DNA of 64,000 nucleotides from Zerene cesonia (taxonomy: Eukaryota; Arthropoda; Insecta; Lepidoptera; Pieridae): the NCBI RefSeq assembly GCF_012273895.1, contig NC_052104.1, positions 2,232,001-2,296,000 on the forward strand, read 5' to 3'. Of the stretch, positions 1-12,802 are shown piece after piece. The translations under genes and the position numbers were made by a program. How positions within the stretch are numbered: position 1 is the first letter of the stretch; each line of letters opens with the position of its first letter. The notes under the pieces are model-generated. The model was not told the DNA's origin. It saw only the letters and a list, made by a program, of their open reading frames with translations, and ran no database searches.

Positions 1-1084
1 GTTTATGTAAACGCAATAAATTTTACATCCATTGTTACAAATTATTAAATTATGAAATATCCTATAACCTTTAAAATAATGGTTATAATTGTACGATTGC
101 GTACGTTTCCATAACTGTCGAAATAAAAATCGAGGTTAAACAATAAATACTAAGTATTAGAAAACAATAAACACGCGTATAAAATTATAACTTATGTCGG
201 TATTAGATTGTTATTATTCTAATTGTATATCAGTAATTGTAAAACTCTTTGTTATGTTTGCCTACTATATTACTATTAACAAAATAGACCATGTATTATT
301 TTATATATTATTAGAAAAAGGGGGATATGCTGAATAAATTTGATCGTAATTAGAATATACTGCAATTCTAAACAACTCCCTGATTGATGTAGTCAGTAAC
401 AAATCACAGCCATAGCACCATCCCTATGAATGCGCCACGTTTCAAAGTGATTCGATATTTTAACCTCAAAACTCGTTTAGCTATCGAATCCCAAGTCGAT
501 TAGTTTTAACGAATTCTTACCATTTTTGAAAAGTGACATCTATATCTTAACTGAAAATTAATAATCCAGCTGAATTTTATAACACAACTGATATGCAATG
601 GACATATTTACAATTCTATTTCTACAAATTAGTGTGAAAAGTCATGGCAACCATAGTGAACCGACAAGAGTCATTGTCAACGTCTTGTCGTTACAAATAG
701 TTTGCCTTGAACGTCCCTGATTACAACACAACTTTTCCCTTACACATATGAAACTGTTATAGCATTGTTTCACGCACCAAATTTCCCGTGATCCGAATTA
801 TCGGAAATGTATTCAATTAACAATTGTTCACGATCGATCAGTATCACGAAACTAACTCGATTTCAATCCCATCTCTGTCGCGTGTCCGCGGGCACGTTCC
901 GTCATGGGCGATTAGCTGCAATTGTGTATAAATTACGATGCTACGAGAAACGTCACTTGTGAAAAACAATGGACAGTCAATTTTTGTGGTGTCATAGGTG
1001 GCTAAACCTTGGTAGGGGTTGATATTGCTCTGAAAAAGTCAAAAATTACTGCATTGTTTTTGGGAGTTCCAAATATTATATTAA
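1..1084. other. AT-rich sequence without a recognisable gene
   Basis: No open frame with coding character, no splice-bounded exon and no repeat I recognise. A short slightly GC-richer patch near 845-960 includes a TATAAA-like string (about 928-933), but nothing downstream supports a gene. Confidence 0.5.
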
Positions 1085-1086
1085 AT

Positions 1087-1275
1087 TAGCCTAGAGGTTA
1101 ACACGTGAGCTTATAACCAAGGTGTCCTGGCTTCGATTCCCGGTGAGGACGCTTAAAAATAAATCTAAATTTGGCAGGACATAGACGGCTGATCACCTAT
1201 TTGTTCCTATAGAAAATCTATTGGTGAAACAGATGTATACCATCTGTCATACCCCACTATACACGTGGGGACACG
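1087..1275 (+). repeat. tRNA-derived SINE
   Basis: The 5' part has a tRNA-like internal promoter: an A-box-like stretch near 1090-1108 and a B box (GGCTTCGATTCCC) at 1129-1141. The body then shares its order of motifs (GGCAGGACA, CTGATCACCT, AAACAGATGTATA, GGGGACACG) with the copies at 14,052 and, more distantly, 12,803. The tRNA head plus shared unrelated body is what defines a SINE. Family name not assigned. Confidence 0.75.
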
Positions 1276-2303
1276 AGACTTCACTTAAATATATTAAATA
1301 ATTTTGATATTGCTAAGGATGGCAGTTTTAAAGGAAACGCTTGGCCGAAACTCAAAACTATTGTCGCAACTTTCAAATGACTGTGAATTTTATAATGTAT
1401 TCTTTTAATTATCTCATGAAATGTCATAGTCAATACATTTAGTTTAAGAACAAAACCCAAGAAAGTATATAATGTTCCCAGAGAAAGTAATGTTCCAAAA
1501 TACCAAATTATCATACTTTTAAGTTAATAGATGAATATAACCATCTTTGTGAACAAAGACTTCATGCTTGTAATAAATACTTTTCTAGGCAGCAGTCTAA
1601 ATATAACGACGAAATAAAATTAAAACGGAAAGTTTCGATTTGAAATCGAAAAGTTTCGATTGAAAATGTTGTTTATAAACCGGTTTTCATATAAATGAAG
1701 ACTTAAAAAAATCTCAATATTATTTTCATCCAATAAACCCTCACAATTTAAAATATTTTAAAGTATAAAAAAAGTATAAAAGAAATAAATCACAATCGAT
1801 ATTCGAACCCGCGTCATTCGCCGAACAATTGTCTAAAATTTCTCAATTTTCAATTGGCTGAATAAAAAGAAATAAAAAATTTAGCGCCAAAAAGTCAAAA
1901 CTAGGCTTATATATGAGATGCATTATAATTAGACAATTCACCCAGGCGAAAGTTCTGTTATAACATACCCAAAAATTGAGTCGAAATGAGAACTATGCAT
2001 TCATAAAACTTATATTCTCTAAATGTAAATTTTATAATAAAACTGATGACGCAGAACTCGAAATATCTCAATTATCACTAAACTAGAAGATAAACGAACA
2101 AGAAACTGTTAAGTAAAGGTTGAGTAGTTGACCTCAAATCGTAGAAACCGTTGACCCAGTGCTTTGAAACAATACCTCGTTTAACTGCACCGCTTTTGAG
2201 TTCACAGCTCAGTGGTACGAGAAACTTTCGTTCTAGTATTTTTAATTTATGTGTTGTTATAATCTTATATTTCTTAATACAGTATCGGTTTGAATGGTCC
2301 AAT
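1276..2303. other. AT-rich sequence, no gene seen
   Basis: Only short open frames without coding bias or splice support. Nothing else recognised. Confidence 0.5.
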
Positions 2304-2489
2304 CTTATCCTATTAATATTATAAATGCGAAAGTTTGTAGGGATGTGTGTGTTTGTTATTATTTCACGCAAAAACTACTGAACCGATTGCAGTGAAACTT
2401 GGTACGTAGAGAGCTGGAACAACTGGAATAACATATAGGCAACTTTTTATCCCGATATTCCAACGAGATACGGACTTACGCGGGTATAT
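2304..2489 (+). repeat. Lepidopteran short interspersed repeat, 'ACTGAACCGATT' type
   Basis: Begins TCCTATTAATATTATAAATG and runs through CTACTGAACCGATTGCA, ATAACATATAGGCAACTTTTT and CGGACTTACGCGGG. The same order of motifs recurs at 9,511-9,717 (+), 6,677-6,886 (-) and 26,493-26,674 (-). This copy lacks the CCGCGGGGC end. Confidence 0.75.
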
Positions 2490-3034
2490 AAAAAATCTAA
2501 CTGATCTCATTTCAAATGATCCTTTATTTACTAATTCGTACTATCCAATTAATAAACAAATACAAAAGTTGGCGAATTATTTTACGTGATAACGGTTCTT
2601 TCATCATAAGAGCGGCTCATAGACGAGGGTCCATAACGATGGGAGGCATTTGTACTGAAGCACGCACGTGACTGGTACAAATTGTATCACGTTTATCCCA
2701 TGTAATGGCTGTCTGTTTTGTTTTTGTGCCCAATACTCGAGTTATATGATATATGTATCGAACTGTTATATATGTGTCGTTCGAAGAAAACGCTAAATGA
2801 TTATGGGTAAAAGAGGATAATCACGCTTTAATGGTAGGATTAAATAAATTATCTCGCTCTTAAACAGAGTATTTCAATAAATCTTGACAATTCAAATCAG
2901 GATGCTAAGATGGAATTATTGTATTGTCATCGATCCTCGTTAAGTGTACAATGTTTTAATTAAATCTGTGCGTTTAAAGCGAGTTAAAATCTGTAAAAGT
3001 GTAAAGAAGAATGAATGGGAATTTTATATTTTAC

Positions 3035-3216
3035 TAGCTGCACCCGGCAAACGCAGTTCTGCCTTACTCTTATCATTTAAGGGTATGAAAAATAGATGTT
3101 GGCCGATTCTCATAGATACCGGATAAGCACAAAAAATTACATCAAAATCGGTCAAGCCGTTTCGGAGGAGTATGGCAACGAAAACTGTGACACGAGAATT
3201 TTATATATTAGATTTT
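3035..3216 (-). repeat. Short interspersed repeat, 'ACTAGCTGCACCCGGCAAACGC' type
   Basis: Starts with ACTAGCTGCACCCGGCAAAC, contains ATCAAAATCGGTCAAGCCGTT and ends CACGAGAATTTTATATATTAGA. This is the layout of abundant non-autonomous elements in Lepidoptera. Class (Helitron-like, MITE or SINE) cannot be settled here. Confidence 0.65.
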
Positions 3217-3879
3217 TAATGTTTTGAATTATTATAGAAATATTCAGCAGGATGGGAAATTGTGAACTTAATTTTTGATCTAATTTGATCGGACTATCTA
3301 TCAAGTTAACATATGTCATATTGATATTTTAAATTTTTTAATCAAATATTTGTTTGAAGTAGTATCAGGTATTGTTATTTTGGTATTCTGATATATTATT
3401 AACATAATTAATCCTTTAATTTAAAATTTTGAATTTTTTTTATGTTTAAAACAAAATAATATATTAAGGTATATTTTATTTATAAACTTAATACAATTGT
3501 ATTAACAATTATATTACAACTATTGTATTACAATTGTATAATTATTATTGTATTAATTGTATTGTAAAACAGAACGAATATTTTCTTCAATATAAGCATA
3601 CAAAACTATGTAGAAATAATTAAAATAACTCTGAAAACGGGTTAAACCTGAAGCCGTACGCAATTGAGGTTAGAATTTACTTAGAAGAATAAACTCGTTA
3701 GAAAATATTGTGCCGTGTACTCGTATTTTCAAATTATTCAACTCTATTTCCTTGCGTTGTTTGCTCTACAATTTAGTAGTTACTATGATTTCCGAGTCCA
3801 TTTGAAAATGGAATAAAATGTATCCATGAGTGGATATTTAATGTGATATATTAAATGTTAAAGGAAATTGATATTGATT

Positions 3880-4026
3880 AAATTTATGTAGGCTCATAAC
3901 GATACTATTTATTTATTATTGTAGAGTTTTTTTTTATGAAAACTCTATACATTACTATATATAATACATAGAGTCTACATAAATTTACAAGAAACTCTAC
4001 AATAATTGATAAATAGTAATCGTTAT
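3880..4026. repeat. Fold-back inverted repeat (hairpin element)
   Basis: An arm at 3,897-3,930 is nearly the reverse complement of 3,992-4,026 (one base indel and a few mismatches over about 34 bases). A second nested pair, AATTTATGTAG near 3,881-3,892 and CTACATAAATTT at 3,975-3,986, is interleaved with it. The layout resembles a small fold-back MITE. Confidence 0.65.
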
Positions 4027-4544
4027 ATTTTCATCACAATCCACTTATACGTTATTTTTTTATAATTATGTTATATTTGGACCATTACTGAAATATAATG
4101 TCAATGATAGACAAATATAGGAGTTATTCTCTTATAGAATTTTAGTAAACAAACATTTGGCAAGATACGATGTTCTTACGATATGACGTCACGACGTACG
4201 ACGACGACGTACACGACTCGCACTTGGCCTATATTTATTTTAGAGTATCTTGAACCAGAAATTCTTAAACATTTGGTACAAATCATATAAATATAGAGCT
4301 GTAGTTATTTATAGAGCATGAATTGAAGTATGTCACATGTTATCATCATGTGTATATAAAGTACCAAAACAATCACTAGATGGCGCTAGGTGAGTATGGG
4401 TATTGCTACATCGCGCTTATGAATTTTATTTACAAACACTCAATAGTTTTGACCAAAGCTCCGACAGACAAGACCTTACTTCATAGGATCATTTCTATAG
4501 TAAGCTCTTCACGAGAACGCTTACATTACGTAGGATCAGACCAG

Positions 4545-4675
4545 CCATGAGGATGAGACGTGGCGTGGTACCCTGAGCGTGAGGTGGGCGGTGACGGTGT
4601 CACCAGCCCTCGATGATCGTTCACCCTCTGCTTGCAGTGGGCGTGGGGTACTGTCGCTGTCTGAGTGGCTTTTTA
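4545..4675. other. GC-rich islet of unknown nature
   Basis: About 130 bases much richer in GC than the surroundings, following a CRE-like TGACGTCA (4,185-4,192) and an ACG-rich run about 350 bases upstream. One plus frame is open across it but has no good splice sites. It could be part of an old repeat or a structured element; I cannot assign it. Confidence 0.3.
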
Positions 4676-5330
4676 TCTATTATTATAATAAATTATAATA
4701 TACTTGGACATGTATGTTGTATCAATGTCTAGTACCAAATAGAATCATATATGCTTTGTAATAACTGGTCAAAATTATTGAAAACATACAACAGACAAAC
4801 GTTAAGATTAAGATGTGTTTATTAAACCCAGTAGATCTTATTAAATTATTCAATACGCATCATATCGATATAAAAGTACAGATTTTTTATCATATTATGA
4901 GTATGACAAAGCAATACATTTATGATCTTACATTTATAAATAACGTTTTAACACAACAAAACATTTGTGAGTCAGCTACTTCAATAAAAACCAATAATTA
5001 AGTTCAACTTCATTCATGTAGAAATAACGGCAAGTTATCAGCGAATAAACGGTTTTAAACATATTTCCCGCATAAACCTCAATACGATTATCACGAATAA
5101 CTGTAAAAGAGTTTAAGAAACTGTACTGTATATCCACATGTTAGTCACGATATGTGCAGAATTTACCTGCATATATTTTTAGAGCAACGGTTTTTATGCC
5201 AGTCTTCAATCGAAATGTTCGAGGGTTCGACACAGGCAAGCGTGCAAGAAATAAATAGATTGAAAATTATCTGATCAAAACGGTAAAGGAAACTGGTTCA
5301 TAAATCGAAAGTTCTACAATTTATGACTAT

Positions 5331-5406
5331 GTCCCCACCGAGAATCGAACCCAGGACCTCTCGGTTCTACGCTCACGCGTGAACCATTTTATCCTGGAGA
5401 CAGTCC
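5331..5406 (-). repeat. tRNA-derived SINE head fragment
   Basis: The reverse complement gives a tRNA-like promoter with B box GGGTTCGATTC and the TGAGCGTAGAACCGAGAGG region seen in the copy at 14,052. Only the tRNA-related head is preserved. Confidence 0.6.
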
Positions 5407-5574
5407 AATCGACGTCCCCCCAACTCGAATATTACAATATCCAATTTTTACCAAACATTGAAAAGACAAGCGAAGAGAGCAAATATTCCATTAATTTATC
5501 AATTCACTTCGCATTATCGTCATAACCCCTGATTCTCGAGATAGACGAGATATCCGACAAGAATTATTTTTAGT

Positions 5575-5745
5575 AAAAACTAAACCGACTTCAAATAGGC
5601 AGAACTAGACCAAATTTAAAAGGAACCACAGGGCACCAGCTTCGAGTAAAAAAAGAATCGTCGAAATCGCTTCACCCGGTTGACAGTTCTGAGGTAAACA
5701 CAAAAACTGTACTGTCCAATTGAGAAGCACCTCTTTTTGTTGTTG
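5575..5745 (-). repeat. MITE-like repeat with 'AAACCGACTTCAAA' ends
   Basis: Starts AAACTAAACCGACTTCAAAT. The interior (ACCAAATTTAAAAGGAACCAC, then TCACCCGGTTGACAGTTCTGAG) matches the copy at 7,741 and is reverse-oriented relative to 16,636 and 19,998. Confidence 0.6.
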
Positions 5746-6057
5746 TTGAAAAGCATCACTTAAACGACTTATTAGCGTTTGATGGCACAAACACAATATA
5801 ATAGTTATACATATATACATTAACGCATAATTTCAAATGCCCCTCGTTTTCGACGCGAACAAATATGATATAAGGTCTTCGAATATTTGATAAAGAAATT
5901 ACAAAGCAATGAACACAACATATCGCCACTAATTGTAAATTCTGTTAAGCTTATTGTTTCTCCGAAATCTGAAAGACAAACACAGTTCATTAGACTGTTG
6001 TGAAATTTGAAACTCATGCTAGAAATATATACCGTTACGACGTTAAACTTTATAGAA

Positions 6058-6200
6058 AACTAGCGGGCCGCCCCTACTTCACCCGTGATACCTTTTCTCT
6101 CCACATCATACTCCTTGTTTCTTAACAAAAACGTTTTATAATATCAGCCAAACAGGTCCAATCCGTTCAAAGTTTAGTAAAGTAGTAAGGTTAAGATAAT
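6058..6200 (-). repeat. Short interspersed repeat fragment, 'ACTAGCGGGCCGCCC' type
   Basis: Starts AACTAGCGGGCCGCCCCTAC with a following CCCGTGATACC, matching the heads of the elements at 20,681 and 27,638. Confidence 0.45.
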
Positions 6201-6676
6201 CAAAATATTAAAAAACTATGCATTAAATAATATAAAGTATTGTTACGTTTTCATACTAATTAGACTGAAGAAAAAATTAACAAACCTTGAAATAGAAATA
6301 ACGTAGGTTCTTACACGGTCGAAGAATATTAAATTTCCTAAATATTCAAAGAACACCAATTAAATATCCATAAAGCTATTTCAAAAATATTATATATATT
6401 ATATAAATATTTATAGCAGCAGTGGAACTCGCTTAAACTAGACACCCTCAGTTAAATTTGTCCAACGATGCCTAATGTCACATACCTTCCGCGTTAATGA
6501 TTTTATCTAATTATGATAAAAACACGCACTTAGTATTTTATTAGTAAGTTGTTTCATTTAATCATTCTTATAAATAATTTCGGTATAATTTTTATCTTTA
6601 TTCATAATGTTCAAATATTAAAATAATATAAATATGATGAAAGTATTTCATTACTTTAACGTGCGTAATTATGAAC

Positions 6677-6886
6677 TAGCTGCGCCCCGCGGTTTCACCC
6701 GCGTAAGTCCCCGTATCCCGTAGGAATATCGGGATAAAAAGTTGCCTATATGTTATTCCAGTTGTCCAGCTATCTACCTACTAAATTTCATTGCAATCGG
6801 TTCAGTAGTTTTTGCGTAAAAGAGCAACAAACACACACACATCAATACAAACTTACACATTTATAATATTAGAAGGATATATAGTA
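6677..6886 (-). repeat. Lepidopteran short interspersed repeat, 'ACTGAACCGATT' type
   Basis: Near full-length copy in reverse orientation: CTAGCTGCGCCCCGCGGTTT at one end, AATCGGTTCAGTAGTTTTTGC in the middle and TTTATAATATTAGAAGGATA at the other end. Confidence 0.8.
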
Positions 6887-7740
6887 GGATATCTAATATC
6901 ATAAATATCAAAATTAATATTTAAGGAATGTTATTACAAAGCAATCTAACTCATGTAGTTCAATAAGGATTTATTTGCCAGTTAAGTTCCATTACTCTCG
7001 TTAAAGTTTTGCTTGCAATTAAATATATACATAAATATTTAAAACAACAAAAAAACCATAACATACAACAAAATGTGACATTACACCTCAAACGCACGGA
7101 ATGAATTACTCATTCAAAATTAACACACTCGTTTACGGTTTACATACAAAATACCTGAATTTCCGCTCTGTTAGATAAGATAAATTACGAAACTAGACTA
7201 CTATTTCGGAGTTTAGGAAGTGAATATTACGTCACATCGGCTACAAAGAAATGACTAGAAAAAATATTCATAAGCACAACGTTAACCGTTTCAATGATTT
7301 AGTGTGTGTAAATATTTCGCATGCGATACTTTTTCACGTGATATATTTCCTGACTGTGTAAGGTTTGTTGTTTGTTGTTAATAAACGAAGGGTGTATTCT
7401 GAAGCCTTATAAAATCACCAGCGATTAAGCGCCAGATTATATAAATAAGAGGATGATATCTTTACAAGCTTTTCCATTGTTAGCAATATGCATAATGTAT
7501 TGTAATTGGCTTAATTCATGCATTTATAACAAAAAGATATGCTCTGTATTCATGCGAGTTTTTTTAATAGAATTTAACTACTGTAACAATGTTGCATATT
7601 AAGTACTCAATTTGTATGCCTATGTTAATCACGTTAAGTCATCTGTTGCATCAAAAAATGAGATAAATCTTTACGTAACGAATAAAAATTCAAAAGTATA
7701 TCTAATGAAATATTTAATATCAATTTTTGATAAAAAACAA

Positions 7741-7885
7741 AACCGTCTCAACTTTTCAGAATTAGGCCAAATCTAAACGGGACCACGAAAGGTATCAGCT
7801 TTCAAATAAAAATAAAATCATCAAAATCTGTTCACCCAGTCGAAAGATCTGAGGTAGAAAACGAAAAGTGCTGTCGTATTAAGAA
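7741..7885 (-). repeat. MITE-like repeat with 'AACCG..TTCA' ends
   Basis: Shares GACCAAATCTAAA-type sequence, the GTATCAGCTTTCAAATAAAA stretch and TTCACCCAGTCGAAAGATCT with the copy at 5,575 and, in the other orientation, with 16,636 and 19,998. Confidence 0.6.
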
Positions 7886-8019
7886 CCACCTGCTTATTTC
7901 GTAATTAGATTGAACAATAGTGGCGTTATATATTAATCTATAAACGTATTTCGTATTCGGTAAAAAATTAAGGTCAAAATCTTCGTTCGGTTCGCTAAAT
8001 AAACCACGTCTAATGCATT

Positions 8020-8350
8020 TCGGAGCGTCCCAAAAGCGAGATGTCGGCCGCTGCACGGCCCGATTCCGAAAATTTTGAACTTGCACTTTCAACACTTTCT
8101 CCAATTGGTTAACGTCTATAACCTTTCTTTTTGTGACGTCACACGGATTGTGGTGCTTCTGTTGTGGAGGCGAGACTCGCTGCGGCTTGCAGTTAGAGCG
8201 CAACTCTAAGACTTGCCGGTTTTGCGAGACCAAAACGCGGTAATATAGTATTGAGTGACGTTTGTTATGGTTGTTTTTGTTTACCGGTTCTGATGTTTGG
8301 GATAATGGGATACCATTGAGGTGAGTTTCGCTAGTGTTGAGTTATTCGTT
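8020..8350. promoter_or_regulatory. CpG-rich promoter-like island with a strong splice donor
   Basis: GC- and CpG-rich against a very AT-rich background, with a palindromic CRE-type TGACGTCA at 8,134-8,141 and a good plus-strand splice donor (GAG|GTGAGT, donor at 8,321). The combination fits a promoter plus non-coding first exon of a plus-strand transcript, perhaps of the large gene starting to be readable at 33 kb. A 133-codon open frame on the minus strand overlaps it, but its lower part lies inside the repeat at 7,741, so I do not call it a gene. Inference only. Confidence 0.35.
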
Positions 8351-8611
8351 TACGCGGCTTTTGGGTATCGTAAGTTTTTTCATGACTTTTTGTTGAGTTT
8401 TTTTTATTTTTTGTGCTTGGGAAAAAGAAGTATGAAGTAAATGTTAATATATATTAATACTTAAATCTATTTATAACTAAATAATAAATTCTATCAACGC
8501 TTTAAGTCTTAAATAACGGACATTCCTGACGATCCGCGTTTTATTTAAATATTGTAAGGGTAAGTGACATTTCTAAGTATTTTCATCACAGATGACATTA
8601 ACCATAAAATA

Positions 8612-8665
8612 TATTATGCATACTAAATATATATATATAGGATCTCATATTTAGTATGCATAATA
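8612..8665. repeat. Perfect 19-bp inverted repeat
   Basis: Arms at 8,612-8,630 and 8,647-8,665 are exact reverse complements (TATTATGCATACTAAATAT) around a 16-base AT-rich loop. It would form a stable hairpin or cruciform. Confidence 0.8.
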
Positions 8666-9510
8666 AATTAGAGCCATAGGATCGCGTATGGTCCAGAAGT
8701 AAAATCATTTTTTTTAGATTAGATACACTTCCACTATCATACATTTTGATATATTTACATATCTTATTAACATATATTTCGTAATTTAGCAATATAATTT
8801 TTCTCGTCATGAAATTTTTGCGCAGACGCATCGGAATATCGTTTACAATTAATGTGTTATCTTTTGAAATATTGGGTATGTATTTTATATTTATTAGCTG
8901 CATACTTTTATTGTTGTATAAATGGTGTATACAAGCAATAAAATACTGTATCTCGCGATAGAAAAAAGTTTTTTTTTATTTGCTTCAATGTTAGAAAAAA
9001 AATTATTTCAATTTAATGCCCACATATTTTAACAAAGGTTTATACATAATGAATAAATGCATAATATATTTGTACCTGCTATACTTTTCCTACTCCTATC
9101 TTCTATTCTATTTTTAAATAGATTAATTCAATGTTCATTAATCAATAATTGACCCCTATATATTAATATTTGTATATATTTAAAAGTGAGATTCATTATT
9201 TTATAAACAACGTCTATTTACATATGAATTTATTATTAAACAATATTCTTTGTCAACTTGTGTTCACAACCTATTTCTAAAGACCTTTGTGATATCTTCA
9301 AGTAAATATTATTTTGTAATATTTACATCGATATTTGTTATTAAACTATTATTAATATCTAGTATTTATGGTAAGGAACATTGATATCGTATTTTATATG
9401 CAATTAAATATAAATAGGTACCTAAACGTGCATATTTTGTACAAATAATAACAAAATATTGTGCCGGTTTTTAGAATCTCACGAAAACGCAAACCTACAA
9501 GTGTAGAACG

Positions 9511-9717
9511 CTATCCTATTAATATTATAAATGCGAAAGTTTGTATGGATGTATGGATGTTTGTTACTCTTTCACGTAAAAACTACTGAACCAATTGCAA
9601 TGAAATTTGGTACGTAGACAGCTGGATAACTGGAATAACATATAGGCAACTTTTTATTCCGATATTCCTACGGGATACGGACTTACGCGGGTGAAACCGC
9701 GGGGCACAGCTAGTTCG
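9511..9717 (+). repeat. Lepidopteran short interspersed repeat, 'ACTGAACCGATT' type
   Basis: Best-preserved plus copy: TATCCTATTAATATTATAAA at the start, CTACTGAACCAATTGCAATG inside, and ACGCGGGTGAAACCGCGGGG followed by CACAGCTAGTT at the end. Confidence 0.8.
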
Positions 9718-10304
9718 GAAATAATTTTCGCATGCATAATCAAATTAGGGTTGTCAATAATTGGGCGGTGAATTCAACCACTTAAACCACCCCCTGACTA
9801 CCCTCATACTAAAAAAAAAATGTTTAAATTTTTAGACACATATAAACAAACACGTCATGTAGGTACCTATTTAAAAGATTATTCTTTATAAGCCTGGAAT
9901 CTACACATTCGTCGTTCTAAATAAACTAAGACAGTGTTAACTGAAGAAATCAATTCGTTAATATGGATAGCGGATAATGTATCATTATTATTTATGACTT
10001 GTGATTAAAAAACAAGAATTCTGAGACAAACTTGCAAACATGATCTGTCATGAAGAAATTCATGTTCAATTTATCATTAATCAACATTTTTTTACATGAA
10101 ACGATATTGCAAAAAAGCTATGATGTTCATATACGATGGAAACAAATTATTGACGAGGCAAATTCGCCCGTGGTACCTATATCACACATGGACCACGCAC
10201 CTACATATGTAACTGAATTTTTGACGAATAAAACAAACAAAATCTTCGACTTTATATTGTTAGTACAGATAAAACATTATTTACAAGGGAAGCTTATATA
10301 TCCC

Positions 10305-10535
10305 AGACTAGCTGCTAATCGCTGCTTCCACGTGGTCAAAATAAAATTTCATGGTACCAACTCTAATCCTCCATTTTATCCCCTCGAAGGTAAAATTTAG
10401 CAAAATCCCTTTATAGCGGATGCCTAAATCATAGTGGCTATCGGCATGTCAAATTTCTGCTAAATTGGTTCAGTAGTTTGGGCTGTACGTTTATGCATCA
10501 GTCAATCACCTTTGCGTCTTATATATTAAGAAGAT
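10305..10535 (-). repeat. Old short interspersed repeat, 'CTAGCTGC' type
   Basis: Begins ACTAGCTGCTAATCGCTGC and contains TAAATTGGTTCAGTAGTTTG, the degenerate relative of the AATCGGTTCAGTAGTTT core, then ends near TTATATATTAAGAAGATT. Diverged. Confidence 0.45.
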
Positions 10536-12802
10536 TTACGTTTTATTCTATAACTTACTTCATGCGCTGTTACTTATATAATATAACAACATAATAAACG
10601 TGACATTTTTCTATTCAGTTGTAAATCCATTAGCTGCAACGAGATTATAAACCACTATATATAACCTATTTACGTCATGCATTTTGCGGTACATATAACG
10701 GTTTACGACAAGTCGTAGGCAAGCTTAGAAAATTGCTTCTACCGTATGTGTAATGGCGTTTAAATTATGTAATATTGTGTTATAAATGGGAAATAATGTG
10801 TATATGTTACATTTATGTTTATACTAAGTATAATATGTGTGTATAGATAATATAAATTCTTGAGAAGGAATAAAATCTACCAATAATTTCGCAAGTAACG
10901 TTAACCTATTTGCTAGACGTATTCAATACATCCTTTAATACTCGCTTCAAAATGTGGAATTGCGTGTGTTTGTTAATTTGTTTGTTTGTCGTTATTTTAC
11001 ATCGACTACGGAACGATCGATGAGGTTTGTTGTGAAGATAGGCTAGAGACTGACATAGGTTACTTTTTCCTTCCCATTGGAAAGTTATTATTCGAAAGAT
11101 GTGAATTTTGTATCGTAATTTTGCATTGTCATGTCGGATAGCATTAAAAGTACTTTTAATGTAGTTTATGTACACAAGAACACGAGAGTACACCTAATAT
11201 AATGATTGTAAAATAATAAACGACTAGAATAATGAATCCTAGTCATATATTGAATATTTAACATGAAAAAATCTAAAATTTAATACAAAAATGTGTTAAG
11301 TTATTTCAAAAACTCATAGAGTTCCAGTTAATGCACATTTTGTACAGCAGTTTTATAACCGATGATGTAACACATGAAAGTATTTGCATACTGCAAGGTA
11401 GCCGTTTAATTATTATCTATAGATGTTTACGTAAAAGATAAAAACCTAATTCCACATATTATAATACGATTAACGTAATAATAGTCCAGTGGTATAGAAG
11501 CAAATAAGACAAATTTCATTAATTAGCACTTTGTAATTCCTATCAAGAAAATTTAACAGCACACCATATCTAATAATGTAAATGCCCGTTCCGCAGTATA
11601 AGAATCGTATAAAATTCAAACAAGTTCCTTGTGATCATAGCATTGTTTCCAAACAACTTTAATTCTACAAAACTGAAGCAAAGATTCTGAGGTGTTAAAA
11701 AAATGTATGAAAATACAAAGAAATCATTCAAAAATTACAGTTTGAACTGTAGATTGTTCTTTAACTATTGTTATGTTTGTATATTACTGTGTGTTATTTT
11801 AATTGAAATTAATAGTAATTCTATCATCACTTTTCAATTGCAAAAACTTACTTATAAATTATATAAGTTGTTAAAAACTTTCCAGACGTCGATTCTGATT
11901 TCTTTATCGTTATTTACAATGATATTTGTTTCTTCAATTTAACTATGATGATACATTTAAATCTGAAGATTAAAAGAACGATTTGTAAAGATACGATTTT
12001 ATTAATGTTACCTACTGTTACTAAACTTACAGTTACTTGCCTAAAAAGTCATGCTTTTAAAATTGACCTTAATAATCAATAATTGCACATCGCTTTCGTA
12101 AAATCGAAAGAATTTTCATCAATTTTAATAAAATTTATCTCTAAAGATCCTTTTTACATTGTTCTGAAAAAACCATCCTCATAAAACTAACACAGGTCCA
12201 TCAAATCAAAAATTGAATTATAGAAACACAGTTACAGAGTAATTTACAGTCCTACGTCTGTCAATGTTAGATCATTGTGCATGTGTGTAATTAGCAAGTT
12301 TTTACATGTATGTGTCGAAAAACAGGTGTTTACAATTAATTCCATTTGTCTTACGCTAATGCGATTATCATTCGCTCCTGTATAATTGGTCACGAGAGCG
12401 ATCCGCTCAATTTAATACATTTGTTCGTGTTAATCTTAATGTGATGAAATTATGCAATGATAAATCAATATCTTCTATACACGTTCGCGCTGCTGTGTCC
12501 CGATACGTAAACGAGTATGTCACGAGATTTCGCCTTCAATTTAATGAGGATGGAATACTCACGCACAATTGATCGGGTTATAAATCCGTTTCAATGTTTT
12601 TTATAGGGGGTATGATAACGAGTAACAGTAGGTGTAATAAGTGATATTATATATAATAGTGAATTATTTAGCATAATTTTACAATAAAAAATAAATGTAT
12701 AAAATCTGAATCCTCTAAGTCTATTCTTGTGCTGAATGTAGGGATAAAGGATTTTAAGTAATTATAGTGTAAATAGGAATAAAATATTTTTTAATCGATA
12801 TG
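10536..12802. other. AT-rich sequence, no gene seen
   Basis: Several open frames of 60-95 codons occur but none has coding composition, recognisable motifs or paired splice sites. No repeat recognised. Confidence 0.5.

Noticed and set aside
7832..8233. 133-codon minus-strand open frame
   Set aside because: Its lower part lies in an interspersed repeat, the rest overlaps the CpG-rich island, and there are no domain features or conserved motifs.
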